Shown here piece by piece: positions 16,747-24,265 of a stretch of 36,098 nucleotides of DNA. The notes below the pieces were generated by a model, which searched no databases, was not told the origin of the DNA, and was given only the letters and a program-made list of their open reading frames with translations. The DNA is from an uncultured Flavobacteriales bacterium (GTDB lineage Bacteria; Bacteroidota; Bacteroidia; Flavobacteriales_D; Sanyastnellaceae): NCBI GenBank assembly GCA_937881575.1, contig CALGEI010000135.1, positions 1 to 36,098 of the forward strand, given 5' to 3'. Each line of letters begins with the position of its first letter. Position 1 is the stretch's first letter. Made by a program: the position numbers and the translations under genes.

Positions 16747-17283
16747 TCAGGATTGAAGGAGCCGATCAATTTGATTCGCTAAGTTGGCAATCTCAACTTG
16801 CTGCTCTGCGGTGGCGATAGAACCTCCTGACATCAGTTGCTGAATGCGTCGGGCCAATACGCGCGCCTCGTCCATCTTCGTAATTAGCTGCTGGCCTTCG
16901 CTTGCCATCAACTTACGTTGATGGTACAACCCCGCAGCTTCTTCAACGAGCGACTTCAGCTCCGCCTCATTCCACGGTTTGGAAATGTACTTGTAAATCT
17001 GCCCCTTGTTGATGGCGTCAATGACTGCATCGATGTCAGCATGCCCAGTAAGCAGCATTCGAATCGGGTCTGGGTTGTCCGGCATAATCAACTCAAAAAA
17101 CTCCACTCCGCTGAGCGAAGGCATTTTTTGATCCGAGATGATGACCTCAATGGGCTGCTCCCGCAAGATTCGGACAGCCTCAGTAGGCTCTGTTGTGACG
17201 TGCACCTGAAAGTCTCGACGGAACGCCGCGCGGAATGCCGTTAAGTTGTGCGACTCATCGTCGAGATAAAGTACATTGATCAT
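16747..17283 (-). CDS. Single-domain response regulator with C-terminal coiled helix
   Basis: The first ~120 residues form a CheY-like receiver: acidic pair Asp8-Asp9, phospho-acceptor Asp51 in IISDQKMPSLSG, Thr79 in LLTGH and Lys102 in YISKPW. This receiver subtype (SDQKMP, LTGH, YKYISKPW) is the one usually joined to HD-GYP or kinase outputs. Here it is followed only by ~55 residues of heptad-like helix with no DNA-binding or enzymatic domain. Its start overlaps the histidine-kinase stop by 4 bp, so the two are very probably cognate. The output must occur through a protein partner or as a phosphate sink. Confidence 0.9.
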   Translation of the reverse strand: MINVLYLDDESHNLTAFRAAFRRDFQVHVTTEPTEAVRILREQPIEVIISDQKMPSLSGVEFFELIMPDNPDPIRMLLTGHADIDAVIDAINKGQIYKYISKPWNEAELKSLVEEAAGLYHQRKLMASEGQQLITKMDEARVLARRIQQLMSGGSIATAEQQVEIANLANQIDRLLQS

Positions 17284-19439
17284 ATCGGAAATCGAATAAT
17301 AAATTCAGTGCCCAAGCCCACCTTGGACTGCACATCCACTTCAGCATTGTGATCCCGAAGGATGCCCATGACAATGCTCAAGCCCAAACCTGTTCCTTCA
17401 CCCACTGGTTTTGTTGTGAAAAACGGATCAAATATTTGCGCCTTCACAGCATCCTCCATGCCCGCACCATTGTCCTTGATCCGCACTTCAATCCAGGATT
17501 GGCCAATGCTCTCCACGCGCAGCGTAGACACCACGACTTCACGCTCTTCGAGCGTCAAGTTTGTGGCCTCGGTCGCTTGTGCTGCATTGGTAATGATGTT
17601 CATGAACACCTGATTGAGACGGCCCGGCTGGCACGAAAACTGAGGCAGGTCGCTCGCTAACTCAGACCGCACCTGCGACTGACTGCGCAGATTGCTACGC
17701 AGTACTACGAGTGTGGAGTTCATCAACTCGTTGATGTCCGCCTGGATAAAATTATCCCCGTCCATCCGACTGAAAATTCTCAAACCACGAACAATTTCAG
17801 AGGTTCGATTCGCACCATCTTCAATACCATTCAACAACTCCTCGATTTCTTGCTGAGTGAAGTCAATGTCGAGTTGGCCCAGCAGCGCGTGAATATCTTG
17901 AATGCGTGCGGCGATATTCGGATCGTCCACAGGCAAAGACTTCACAGCCTCAACGATGGCATTCAAATCTTCGAAATCGCGACGCAACGATTGAGCACTC
18001 GAACTGACAAAATTGATGGGATTGTTCAATTCATGCGCTATGCCCGCCGTCAACTGTCCTATTGAAGCGAGCTTTTCACTCTGAATCAACTGTTGCTGAG
18101 CCGACTGCAGCTCATTCAACGTCCCTTGCATCGTCGCATTGATCTCTTCCAATTCCGACGTTCGCTTCGTTACGCGTTCTTCCAAAACGACATTTTGATC
18201 GCGAACAATTTTCTCATTCACTTGTGCCAATTCAAGCTGCTCCTCTCGCGCTTTAGCACCATCCTTCTTCAGTTGATTGATCCGGCTCGCCAGAGCCAAT
18301 GACAAAAGGATGACCTCAAAAGCACTGCCGAGAGGCAAGGCAAAAAAGGTCCACTGATTGTAAGGAATTAAGCCCGTGTCTTTCAGAACAAAAACGATCA
18401 CAGCAGCGATGAATACAGAAAATGCAATGAGGAAATACCGCGCAGGCGCATATCCCTTTCGCATGGTGACAATCGCTCCTGGAATGAGAAAGAATATCGC
18501 TCCTGCGCAAAAATCGATGACGCGATAACTCCAGACTAACAAACCGAAAAGAGCCAAGACAAAGGCGACCAAGTATAACACGAAATAAACATTCAACAAC
18601 TTGTTCAGCCAAGGCACATAATGGCTCAAACGTAAAAAATTCTGAGCAAAAACGATGGTCGTCAATCCACTGAAAACTCCAAAAAAATGGGTGAGTCGCA
18701 AATTGAGCCAAGGCCAATTTTCAGCACCAAATACAGGAGCGTATCCATTCAGCACCAACTGTGTGCCACCGATCATCAGAATGTAGATGCTGTATTCCAG
18801 ATAGCTGCGATCACCAACACTCAGGAAGAGGAATAGATTGTAAAGGAGCATCACCAAGATCACTCCGAAGTAAGCGGCAAACAGGACGTCCCGCTCATGC
18901 GCCCCACGCAGCACCTCCCGCGGCCCTGTGATGCGCATGGGTATCAGTAAAGGCTTTGAAGACTGCAATCGAAACAGGGCTTGCATTTCACCACATTCTA
19001 CAAGCGGAATGGGAAAAGAAGGATAGGTTCCAATCCGCGAATCAATGGGCGTTTCATGAAAGACTCCGCGTTCGTAGGTCGCAATCATTTCACCGTCGCA
19101 TATCATGTAACAGATCAACTCATCAATGCCGGCGTTTTGGATTTCAATGAGTTGCCCATTTTCGGTTCGCGGGTCCACTTTGAGACGCAGCCATTGCGTG
19201 TTATTGGACAATCCCAAATTGGGCACCACTTCCAAGCGAGGTTCCCATTGATCCGAATTCACCAAATCAGTAACTTGAATCAAGGCTGGAGCTCCTTCTT
19301 GAGTCAGAGACTCTAAACGCTTTCCAATGTAGCCCTGGCCCGTTAACGAAGTGGACCAAACAAAGAGGCCGAGGAGCACAAGAAGACCACGGCTATTCCG
19401 CCCAGTGACCCACCCTAAATCCCTCAGTTCGCGCATCAA
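17280..19439 (-). CDS. 7TMR-DISM receptor histidine kinase
   Basis: The 719-aa membrane kinase has an N-terminal signal peptide and a periplasmic 7TMR-DISMED2-like beta-sandwich domain (about residues 36-175). Seven transmembrane helices follow (about 187-390, 7TMR-DISM_7TM), then a coiled coil, a HisKA-type dimerisation domain with phospho-accepting His469 in TAGIAHELNNPINF, and an HATPase_c domain with NQVFMNIITNAAQA, KDNGAGM and GTGLGLSIVMGI. The extracellular ligand of this receptor class is often unknown. It overlaps the receiver gene downstream and the GNAT-like gene upstream, each by 4 bp, which ties the sensor to putative biosynthetic genes. Confidence 0.93.
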   Translation of the reverse strand: MMRELRDLGWVTGRNSRGLLVLLGLFVWSTSLTGQGYIGKRLESLTQEGAPALIQVTDLVNSDQWEPRLEVVPNLGLSNNTQWLRLKVDPRTENGQLIEIQNAGIDELICYMICDGEMIATYERGVFHETPIDSRIGTYPSFPIPLVECGEMQALFRLQSSKPLLIPMRITGPREVLRGAHERDVLFAAYFGVILVMLLYNLFLFLSVGDRSYLEYSIYILMIGGTQLVLNGYAPVFGAENWPWLNLRLTHFFGVFSGLTTIVFAQNFLRLSHYVPWLNKLLNVYFVLYLVAFVLALFGLLVWSYRVIDFCAGAIFFLIPGAIVTMRKGYAPARYFLIAFSVFIAAVIVFVLKDTGLIPYNQWTFFALPLGSAFEVILLSLALASRINQLKKDGAKAREEQLELAQVNEKIVRDQNVVLEERVTKRTSELEEINATMQGTLNELQSAQQQLIQSEKLASIGQLTAGIAHELNNPINFVSSSAQSLRRDFEDLNAIVEAVKSLPVDDPNIAARIQDIHALLGQLDIDFTQQEIEELLNGIEDGANRTSEIVRGLRIFSRMDGDNFIQADINELMNSTLVVLRSNLRSQSQVRSELASDLPQFSCQPGRLNQVFMNIITNAAQATEATNLTLEEREVVVSTLRVESIGQSWIEVRIKDNGAGMEDAVKAQIFDPFFTTKPVGEGTGLGLSIVMGILRDHNAEVDVQSKVGLGTEFIIRFPI

Positions 19440-20197
19440 ACTTCAATTTTGAATCGCAATTTCAATTCGCCCTTAGGACCTTGAACTCGATAGACCATGC
19501 CCTCTGGATCCTGCCAGATGCCTTCCAACATTTGACGAACCTCAGGCTGAGCAATCTCCAATTGTTCCGGAAAGGTATACCGCGCAATGGTCGCTCGAAG
19601 TTTCGGTGTCGGATACGTGAAATAACCTTCATTGCCAATGCCTTCCTCTGTCAAAAAACCCAATGGAGCTTGCATCCGACGTGTTACGGGAGATGTCAAA
19701 GCAAACAAATGGCGACCACTGACCATCGTCAATGTTGCCATGGCCGCTTTGATCAGAAAGGTCGCCTCAACGCCCATTCCTGCCAATTCGATGCTGTTCC
19801 ACATTCCTCCCAATTCATAAGCTCCCTCCTCAACGAAGGGCGCCATGAAAGCAACCAAATTGGAATCCTGGTCGCCAATGGCCTGCATCAACGGCATGGA
19901 TTCCACAGACTCCGCCAAGTGCATACGTGCTCCTCCCAGGATTCGTTCTTCCAATCCATCCACTCCGGCACCACTGGCGATGGCCGCCACTACCAGTACA
20001 TTGGGATTGCCAATCCAATCCCGATTGAAAGTGGCCAGTTTCTGAATTCCATACGCCACCAAAACAGCCTGATGACCATCCACGAGAGCGTGGCATCGTT
20101 CAGGATATTCATCTGCACGAAATACGCGCACTTCAGCTTGAGCAATCCGCTCCGCCTGGTGCGCTCGATCAATTGACGGATTCAGTGAGCTGCTCAT
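19436..20197 (-). CDS. GNAT-like putative acyltransferase (FeeM/autoinducer-synthase-like?)
   Basis: No family assignment is certain. The 253-aa product shows features of a GNAT fold: ILGGARMHLAES resembles the beta-4/beta-5 region, AYELGGMWNSIELAGMGVEAT the acyl-CoA-binding strand and loop, and a helix, then a strand and RRMQAPLGFL, resembles the typical sP…GF end of GNAT domains. The wide spacing recalls N-acyl amino acid synthases of the FeeM type and LuxI-like enzymes, but this is inference. The frame could extend to 20290, but the ATG at 20197 avoids a long overlap; even so it overlaps the ThiF-like gene by 29 bases. Its stop overlaps the kinase start by 4 bp. Confidence 0.5.
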   Translation of the reverse strand: MSSSLNPSIDRAHQAERIAQAEVRVFRADEYPERCHALVDGHQAVLVAYGIQKLATFNRDWIGNPNVLVVAAIASGAGVDGLEERILGGARMHLAESVESMPLMQAIGDQDSNLVAFMAPFVEEGAYELGGMWNSIELAGMGVEATFLIKAAMATLTMVSGRHLFALTSPVTRRMQAPLGFLTEEGIGNEGYFTYPTPKLRATIARYTFPEQLEIAQPEVRQMLEGIWQDPEGMVYRVQGPKGELKLRFKIEV

Positions 20198-21254
20198 CCA
20201 ATGCGAGGTATAATCGGGCATCCGGCATGGATTCACCCAGTAAAATTTTACGAGTTGCTTGCGCAGCAAAAGCTCCGCCTGATGCGACATCAGAATACAA
20301 TTGAGGCCAGCCTACCAGAGTTTGTCCCACTTCTTGTAAACTGGAAACGCCACGTTCAGAAGCTTGAGCTAAGTCGACGAATAAATCCAAATGAGCCGGC
20401 TCCCACCCTGGAGCGTTCAACAACTGCCCCATGGTTTCTTCATCAATCCGTCCATGCAGGTATCCCGCAGGAATCGATTCGGGCATATCATAGCGTTCAA
20501 CATCGAGCATGCCGCGATCGGAAGTCTCCATGATGACCGGTAGTCTCCGTTCTTTTGCTTCCTTTCGAATGCGCGCCTTTGCTGACACCTCGTCACAGGC
20601 GTCACAAACGATATCCAAACCGTCCAAAAATTCAGACGACTCTTCCTCTATGAAGCCATTCAAGTGCAATTCCACTGGGAAAAACGGATCAATTTCAGCG
20701 ATTTCCCTCGCTGTGACGACGCCTTTCGGCATGCCCAACGAAAAAATACCCGTCCGAATCCGATTCATGTTGGAAAGCTGCAACGTATCGAAATCTGCCA
20801 AGCGGAGTTTACCGCAAGACCGTTCCATTGCCAAGGCCAAGGCGTAAGAGCTCCCTACGGACAGGCCTACGATGCCCACCGTTTTTTGATTCAGCACCGC
20901 CTGCTCTTCGCGGGTGATCCGATTCCGGTTGCGATTGGTTCGCAACTCGATAAAAGCCTCCCGATCAAGCACATGCACCATTGTTTGGCGCCAAGGATAC
21001 CAAACCCAAATTCCACATTGCTCCCAATCTCGGCCGTGAATGTATGCTTCAACTTCACCGGCCAGTGCCGCTGGGTTCTGCTTCAAACTGGGCTTCCGTG
21101 TGACGAGCAGTTCCATCAACTGATCTTCCAGCGTATCGCATACTTCGCGAACTTCCCCTGAAGCCCTCAATTCATCCCATCGCAATCGATCTGGGGACTG
21201 AGACAACTCCAACAATTCAGGAGTCCACGATGAAAGGGGATATGTTGCGTGCAA
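20169..21254 (-). CDS. ThiF/E1-like adenylyltransferase, Rv1355c-family-like, lacking the nitroreductase half
   Basis: ThiF/MoeB/E1 enzymes adenylate a carboxylate, often the end of a ubiquitin-like protein. In this 361-aa protein an N-terminal ~115-residue region (GIWVWYPWRQTMVHVLDREAF, ELRTNRNRNRIT) precedes the Rossmann adenylation domain: GIVGLSVGSSYALALAME for nucleotide binding, ADFDTLQLSNMNRIRTG for the D…N-x-NR motif, and DIVCDACDE. This arrangement matches my recollection of the first half of Bacteroidota and mycobacterial Rv1355c-family proteins, which continue into a nitroreductase-like domain that is absent here. There is no ATG; TTG at 21254 is the best start, since an in-frame stop lies six codons upstream. 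It is the first gene of the operon, and a palindrome lies just upstream. No ubiquitin-like substrate gene is nearby. Confidence 0.82.
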   Translation of the reverse strand: MHATYPLSSWTPELLELSQSPDRLRWDELRASGEVREVCDTLEDQLMELLVTRKPSLKQNPAALAGEVEAYIHGRDWEQCGIWVWYPWRQTMVHVLDREAFIELRTNRNRNRITREEQAVLNQKTVGIVGLSVGSSYALALAMERSCGKLRLADFDTLQLSNMNRIRTGIFSLGMPKGVVTAREIAEIDPFFPVELHLNGFIEEESSEFLDGLDIVCDACDEVSAKARIRKEAKERRLPVIMETSDRGMLDVERYDMPESIPAGYLHGRIDEETMGQLLNAPGWEPAHLDLFVDLAQASERGVSSLQEVGQTLVGWPQLYSDVASGGAFAAQATRKILLGESMPDARLYLALDEQLTESVN

Positions 21255-21264
21255 GGGCGAGGCG

Positions 21265-21276
21265 TTGAACGTTCAA
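21265..21276. promoter_or_regulatory. 12-bp perfect palindrome upstream of the ThiF-like operon
   Basis: TTGAACGTTCAA is a perfect palindrome ten bases before the TTG start of the ThiF-like gene, in the region shared with the divergent gene at 21397. It could be an operator for a dimeric regulator. Only one copy was noticed. Confidence 0.3.
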
Positions 21277-21396
21277 GGTCTTAGGAATAATGGCTGCTCA
21301 CACAGGGAATAGAGGATGTTTTAAACAAACCATTTTTGGGAAACCTGCAACTTTTTGATCAAGTCATCGTAAGGAAGAGCCTGATATAATTTAAGA

Positions 21397-21819
21397 ATGA
21401 CACCCTTCCAATCCACTCCATCGATTTGGATCGCTTACCGGAGCCTAGATGAAACCAACTCCCTCATAGAACGAATGGAGTCGTTTGCTCAAGGTCGGAA
21501 GTTGCAAAATATCTCTGAAGACATTCTGAAATTTGCCGAGGAGGTTCATCGCATTCCCATGATTTGGTTGCTGGTCGATCAAACCTTGAGTTCGGATGAG
21601 GCCTTGATTTCTGCAGCCGTGGAGGCTCAAAAGTGCAACGAATTCTTTCGCTGTGCTGTGACTGGAGCTCAATCACCTGATTCTTGGCCAAGTTGCACCA
21701 TCCACTTGAACGCCAATTCACTTTCTACCGAAGTCTTGGACCGGTTGCGAAACGAATCCCACGCTTTGCGCATCGTCAACAGTCGCTTGCGCCACATGCG
21801 ACGTCTGCAAAATCGTTGA
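21397..21819 (+). CDS. Hypothetical protein
   Basis: A 140-aa protein I do not recognise. It has no signal peptide or membrane segment. It appears to be a soluble alpha/beta protein with a C-terminal basic helix (RLRHMRRLQNR). It diverges from the ThiF-like operon across 142 bases that contain the palindrome and an AT-rich TATAAT directly before its ATG. Its TGA abuts the TAA of the convergent DUF4924 gene with no intervening base. Sequence composition is like its neighbours and the frame dominates this interval, so I take it as a real gene. Confidence 0.68.
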   Translation: MTPFQSTPSIWIAYRSLDETNSLIERMESFAQGRKLQNISEDILKFAEEVHRIPMIWLLVDQTLSSDEALISAAVEAQKCNEFFRCAVTGAQSPDSWPSCTIHLNANSLSTEVLDRLRNESHALRIVNSRLRHMRRLQNR

Positions 21820-22338
21820 TTACCTGCCTTCGTAGACACGAATGTGACCCCGCGCTAGAGCATTGGCCATTTGACGAATTGCCACCATCGCAGCCTCTGT
21901 TTCAACAGACACTGTTTCCTTTTTCATTCTCAGCACCAACCACCCGTACAAAGCAGTCAGCATTTGTTCCGTCGGGTGCATCATACTGTCAGCTCCATTG
22001 TTCTTTTCCTGCAATTCAGTTAGAAACGGTCGTGCATTCTCAAAGGCTTTGACATAATTCTGATCCTCCATCGGACCGGTGATCAAGTCGTGCAAGAGCG
22101 CCAATTCCGTTAAGGTTTCCATGGCATGTCCTACATGCCCTGCTTTCTGAAGATTCTCACGACTCATATCTTGAGCAAGCTGCAAGAGCCACTCTAAATC
22201 CGGCCCGTCATGGCCATCAAAGAGTGACCGAATGACGCCCGCATCGAAACCTGCTGCACGAGCCAAATCCTCCATTTGCCAGACGAATAGCAGGTACTCG
22301 ACAATATGTGACTCGCGCTTTTCTAATGCTGTATTCAT
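21820..22338 (-). CDS. DUF4924 family protein
   Basis: This 172-aa all-helical cytosolic protein matches the Bacteroidota-specific DUF4924 family: the N-terminal IVEYLLFVWQMEDLARA motif, a central LTELALLHDLI segment and the C-terminal WLVLRMKKE…ETEAAMVAIRQMANALAR region are as I remember them. The function is unknown. Its ATG overlaps the stop of the OmpH-like gene by 4 bp, so it is the last gene of a three-gene operon. Confidence 0.82.
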   Translation of the reverse strand: MNTALEKRESHIVEYLLFVWQMEDLARAAGFDAGVIRSLFDGHDGPDLEWLLQLAQDMSRENLQKAGHVGHAMETLTELALLHDLITGPMEDQNYVKAFENARPFLTELQEKNNGADSMMHPTEQMLTALYGWLVLRMKKETVSVETEAAMVAIRQMANALARGHIRVYEGR

Positions 22339-22943
22339 GGTGTTTCCAAAGCTTTGGAGTCATTCGTTTCCAACCGGCTGTTGATGAAATTCAACAAAGG
22401 TTGCGTAACATCCCATCCGCCTGATCCATACAACACTCCCTCACCTGATTGCCCCCAATTCAGCACCATATCAATGTTGCTTTCAATGGCAAAGGCCCTC
22501 ACCTCATCCGTCAATCTTCTGGTCACCTCTGCTTGCAAGTCCACCTCCATAGCCGCCAAAGCATTCGTTCCCGCTTGTTGCATTCCCACCAATTGAGACT
22601 CAATTTCTCCCAACCGCTGTTGGACCATCTGGATTTCCTCGGCTGTGGCTGCACCCGAATTCGCAAAAGCAATCAGCTCTTGCACCTCAGCTTGCAAGGA
22701 ACTGCTGTCCAATTCAATCGCAGATTGGGCATCTTGAACCGCCTTGAACAATTTCTGCTCTTGCGAAGCGATGAATGCATAACCCGTCTGAATGGAATCA
22801 CCGTGCACAAAAGCAATGACGGGCGTTTTACCTGACTGAAGTTCTGGAGAAAGAGCCTCCGTCGGATTTCTCACAACAATGTAGGTGAGACCAATGCACC
22901 AGAGGGCTAAAGCCACCAACAACGCTCCTACCAAACGATTCAT
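22335..22943 (-). CDS. OmpH/Skp family periplasmic chaperone-like protein
   Basis: The 202-aa protein has an N-terminal signal or membrane anchor (LVGALLVALALWCIGLTYIVV). A short beta strand (PVIAFVHGDSIQTGY) leads into a long coiled coil (about residues 60-145), and a closing beta segment follows (IDMVLNWGQSGEGVLYGSGGWDVT). This is the Skp/OmpH layout, in which trimers hold outer-membrane proteins in their tentacles. It lies between a small conserved gene and DUF4924, overlapping both by 4 bp. It is apparently a stand-alone paralogue, not linked to bamA. Confidence 0.85.
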   Translation of the reverse strand: MNRLVGALLVALALWCIGLTYIVVRNPTEALSPELQSGKTPVIAFVHGDSIQTGYAFIASQEQKLFKAVQDAQSAIELDSSSLQAEVQELIAFANSGAATAEEIQMVQQRLGEIESQLVGMQQAGTNALAAMEVDLQAEVTRRLTDEVRAFAIESNIDMVLNWGQSGEGVLYGSGGWDVTQPLLNFINSRLETNDSKALETP

Positions 22944-23146
22944 TTGCTTGACCTATTTAGATTTTGATGCGCATCCCGCATATTCACGAAACGCAGCAGC
23001 GCCGATTCGGCAAGTGCCGCTCCCATGGCCTGAATCTCTTCTAAGCCACTCACTTCCTCATGACCAATCTTGAATACTTGTTCAAATCGATCCAGTTCAA
23101 AACGCAATTGGTATTTATCATTCCAACTCGATACGGTGATGCGCAT
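22940..23146 (-). CDS. Small conserved Bacteroidota protein (unknown function)
   Basis: A 68-aa protein starting MRITVSSWNDKYQLRFELDR, a pattern I recognise from small uncharacterised Bacteroidota proteins (…FSWNxKYxIKFExxxxEQxxKI…). No catalytic motif is visible. It appears to be an alpha/beta protein with a C-terminal helix around ALAESALLRFVNMRDAH. I chose the ATG at 23146 because homologues begin at this point; an ATG at 23179 would add 11 residues. Its stop overlaps the OmpH-like start by 4 bp, and it heads the three-gene operon. Confidence 0.68.
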   Translation of the reverse strand: MRITVSSWNDKYQLRFELDRFEQVFKIGHEEVSGLEEIQAMGAALAESALLRFVNMRDAHQNLNRSSK

Positions 23147-23217
23147 CAGTGGATGAGGGATTTGAGCTAGTGTTCGCATGGTTGGGAAATGCGCTGCGAA
23201 GATAGAACTTAGGGGGC

Positions 23218-24165
23218 ATGTCGAAACCGAGTGATCCCCGTGTTAATTTTTCTCGTTTTATGGTGCAATGCAACCATGCCGCTGTCAGAGAATTGGCGTG
23301 GGTAATCGGCAGCGAACCCCTGCTCTTCGCCACCTCAGAAGCTCAGCTTCTGTCACCTGATTTTTTTCAAAACGCATGGCAAGAACGGCTGGATTGGCTT
23401 CGCGAACTCGACCGTTCCCCCATGCAGTTAGCAGGCCTCCATGCTCACCTCGAATCGGGTTCCAATCGACTGGGAAAACGCTTTGAACGGTTGATTGGAT
23501 TCTGGTTCGAACACCATCCGAACTGGACCATCCAACAATCGAATTGGGTCATTTCTGATACGGAGAGGACCCTGGGAGAGTTTGATTTGATTGCGAAGAA
23601 TCACCAAACCGAAGAGCAATGGCACTTTGAATTGGCGTGTAAGTTTTATTTAAGCACACGACATTCCAACAAATGGTGCGATTGGAAAGGCACCAATGTG
23701 CAGGACGATTTAGAGAAAAAAATGAAGAAATTGGGACAGCAGCTCCAGTTGAGTGATCACCCCGCCGCTCAGGGATTGTTGTTGTCTCATGACATTCAAA
23801 TTCATCGCCGGGCAACGTGGTTGAAGGGTTGGTTTTTTCATCACTTCCGTGACTTAAACCGTCCCATTCACCCCCTATTGGCGCACCGGCATTGCAACGT
23901 TGGCTGGTGGTGCACACAAAGTGAATGGAAACAGTGGATGAGCCCATCTTCCGGCGATTGGCTGGAATTATCCTCTTTAGAATGGCTGCAACCCGTCCAT
24001 ACCATCCAACATGCACCGGTCAAGTCAACCGAACTCATCGAACGATGGAACAACCGCGCTTTTGAACGCCATCAGATGCTCGCTCAAGTCATCCCAATGG
24101 ACGGAAAGTTCAAAGAGGTTAGCCGAGGATTTGTCGTTCACGACGAATGGCCTGCCCTTTCCTGA
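23218..24165 (+). CDS. DUF1853 family protein (possible PD-(D/E)XK nuclease fold)
   Basis: The 315-aa product matches DUF1853: LGKRFERLIGFWFEHHPNW, TLGEFDLIAKNHQTEEQWHFELACKFYL and WVLKGWFF-like segments. The middle block places Glu90, Asp123, Glu138 and Lys142 in an arrangement like the PD-(D/E)XK nuclease core, with a wider Glu–Lys spacing. No transmembrane region or signal is present. The function is unknown. It diverges from the small-protein/OmpH/DUF4924 operon, and the start is ATG at 23218 after a purine-rich AGGGGGC. It is followed after about 100 bases by the outer-membrane receptor, probably independently transcribed. Confidence 0.8.
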   Translation: MSKPSDPRVNFSRFMVQCNHAAVRELAWVIGSEPLLFATSEAQLLSPDFFQNAWQERLDWLRELDRSPMQLAGLHAHLESGSNRLGKRFERLIGFWFEHHPNWTIQQSNWVISDTERTLGEFDLIAKNHQTEEQWHFELACKFYLSTRHSNKWCDWKGTNVQDDLEKKMKKLGQQLQLSDHPAAQGLLLSHDIQIHRRATWLKGWFFHHFRDLNRPIHPLLAHRHCNVGWWCTQSEWKQWMSPSSGDWLELSSLEWLQPVHTIQHAPVKSTELIERWNNRAFERHQMLAQVIPMDGKFKEVSRGFVVHDEWPALS

Positions 24166-24265
24166 AGCGATGAACTAATTTCACGGCGAATCGAACATGC
24201 CTACTCGGTTCAAGTTAAACTTCTTCAGACTCTTTACGTCTCCATCCTATGCAACTTGCTGCCAC

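Noticed and set aside
19481-20176. 231-codon plus-strand frame
   Set aside because: It is antisense to the GNAT-like gene; composition is that of a shadow, rich in His, Cys, Ser and Phe.
21385-21390. TATAAT directly before the ATG at 21397
   Set aside because: It looks like an E. coli -10 box, but Bacteroidota use TAnnTTTG and no -35 partner is at the right distance; not called.
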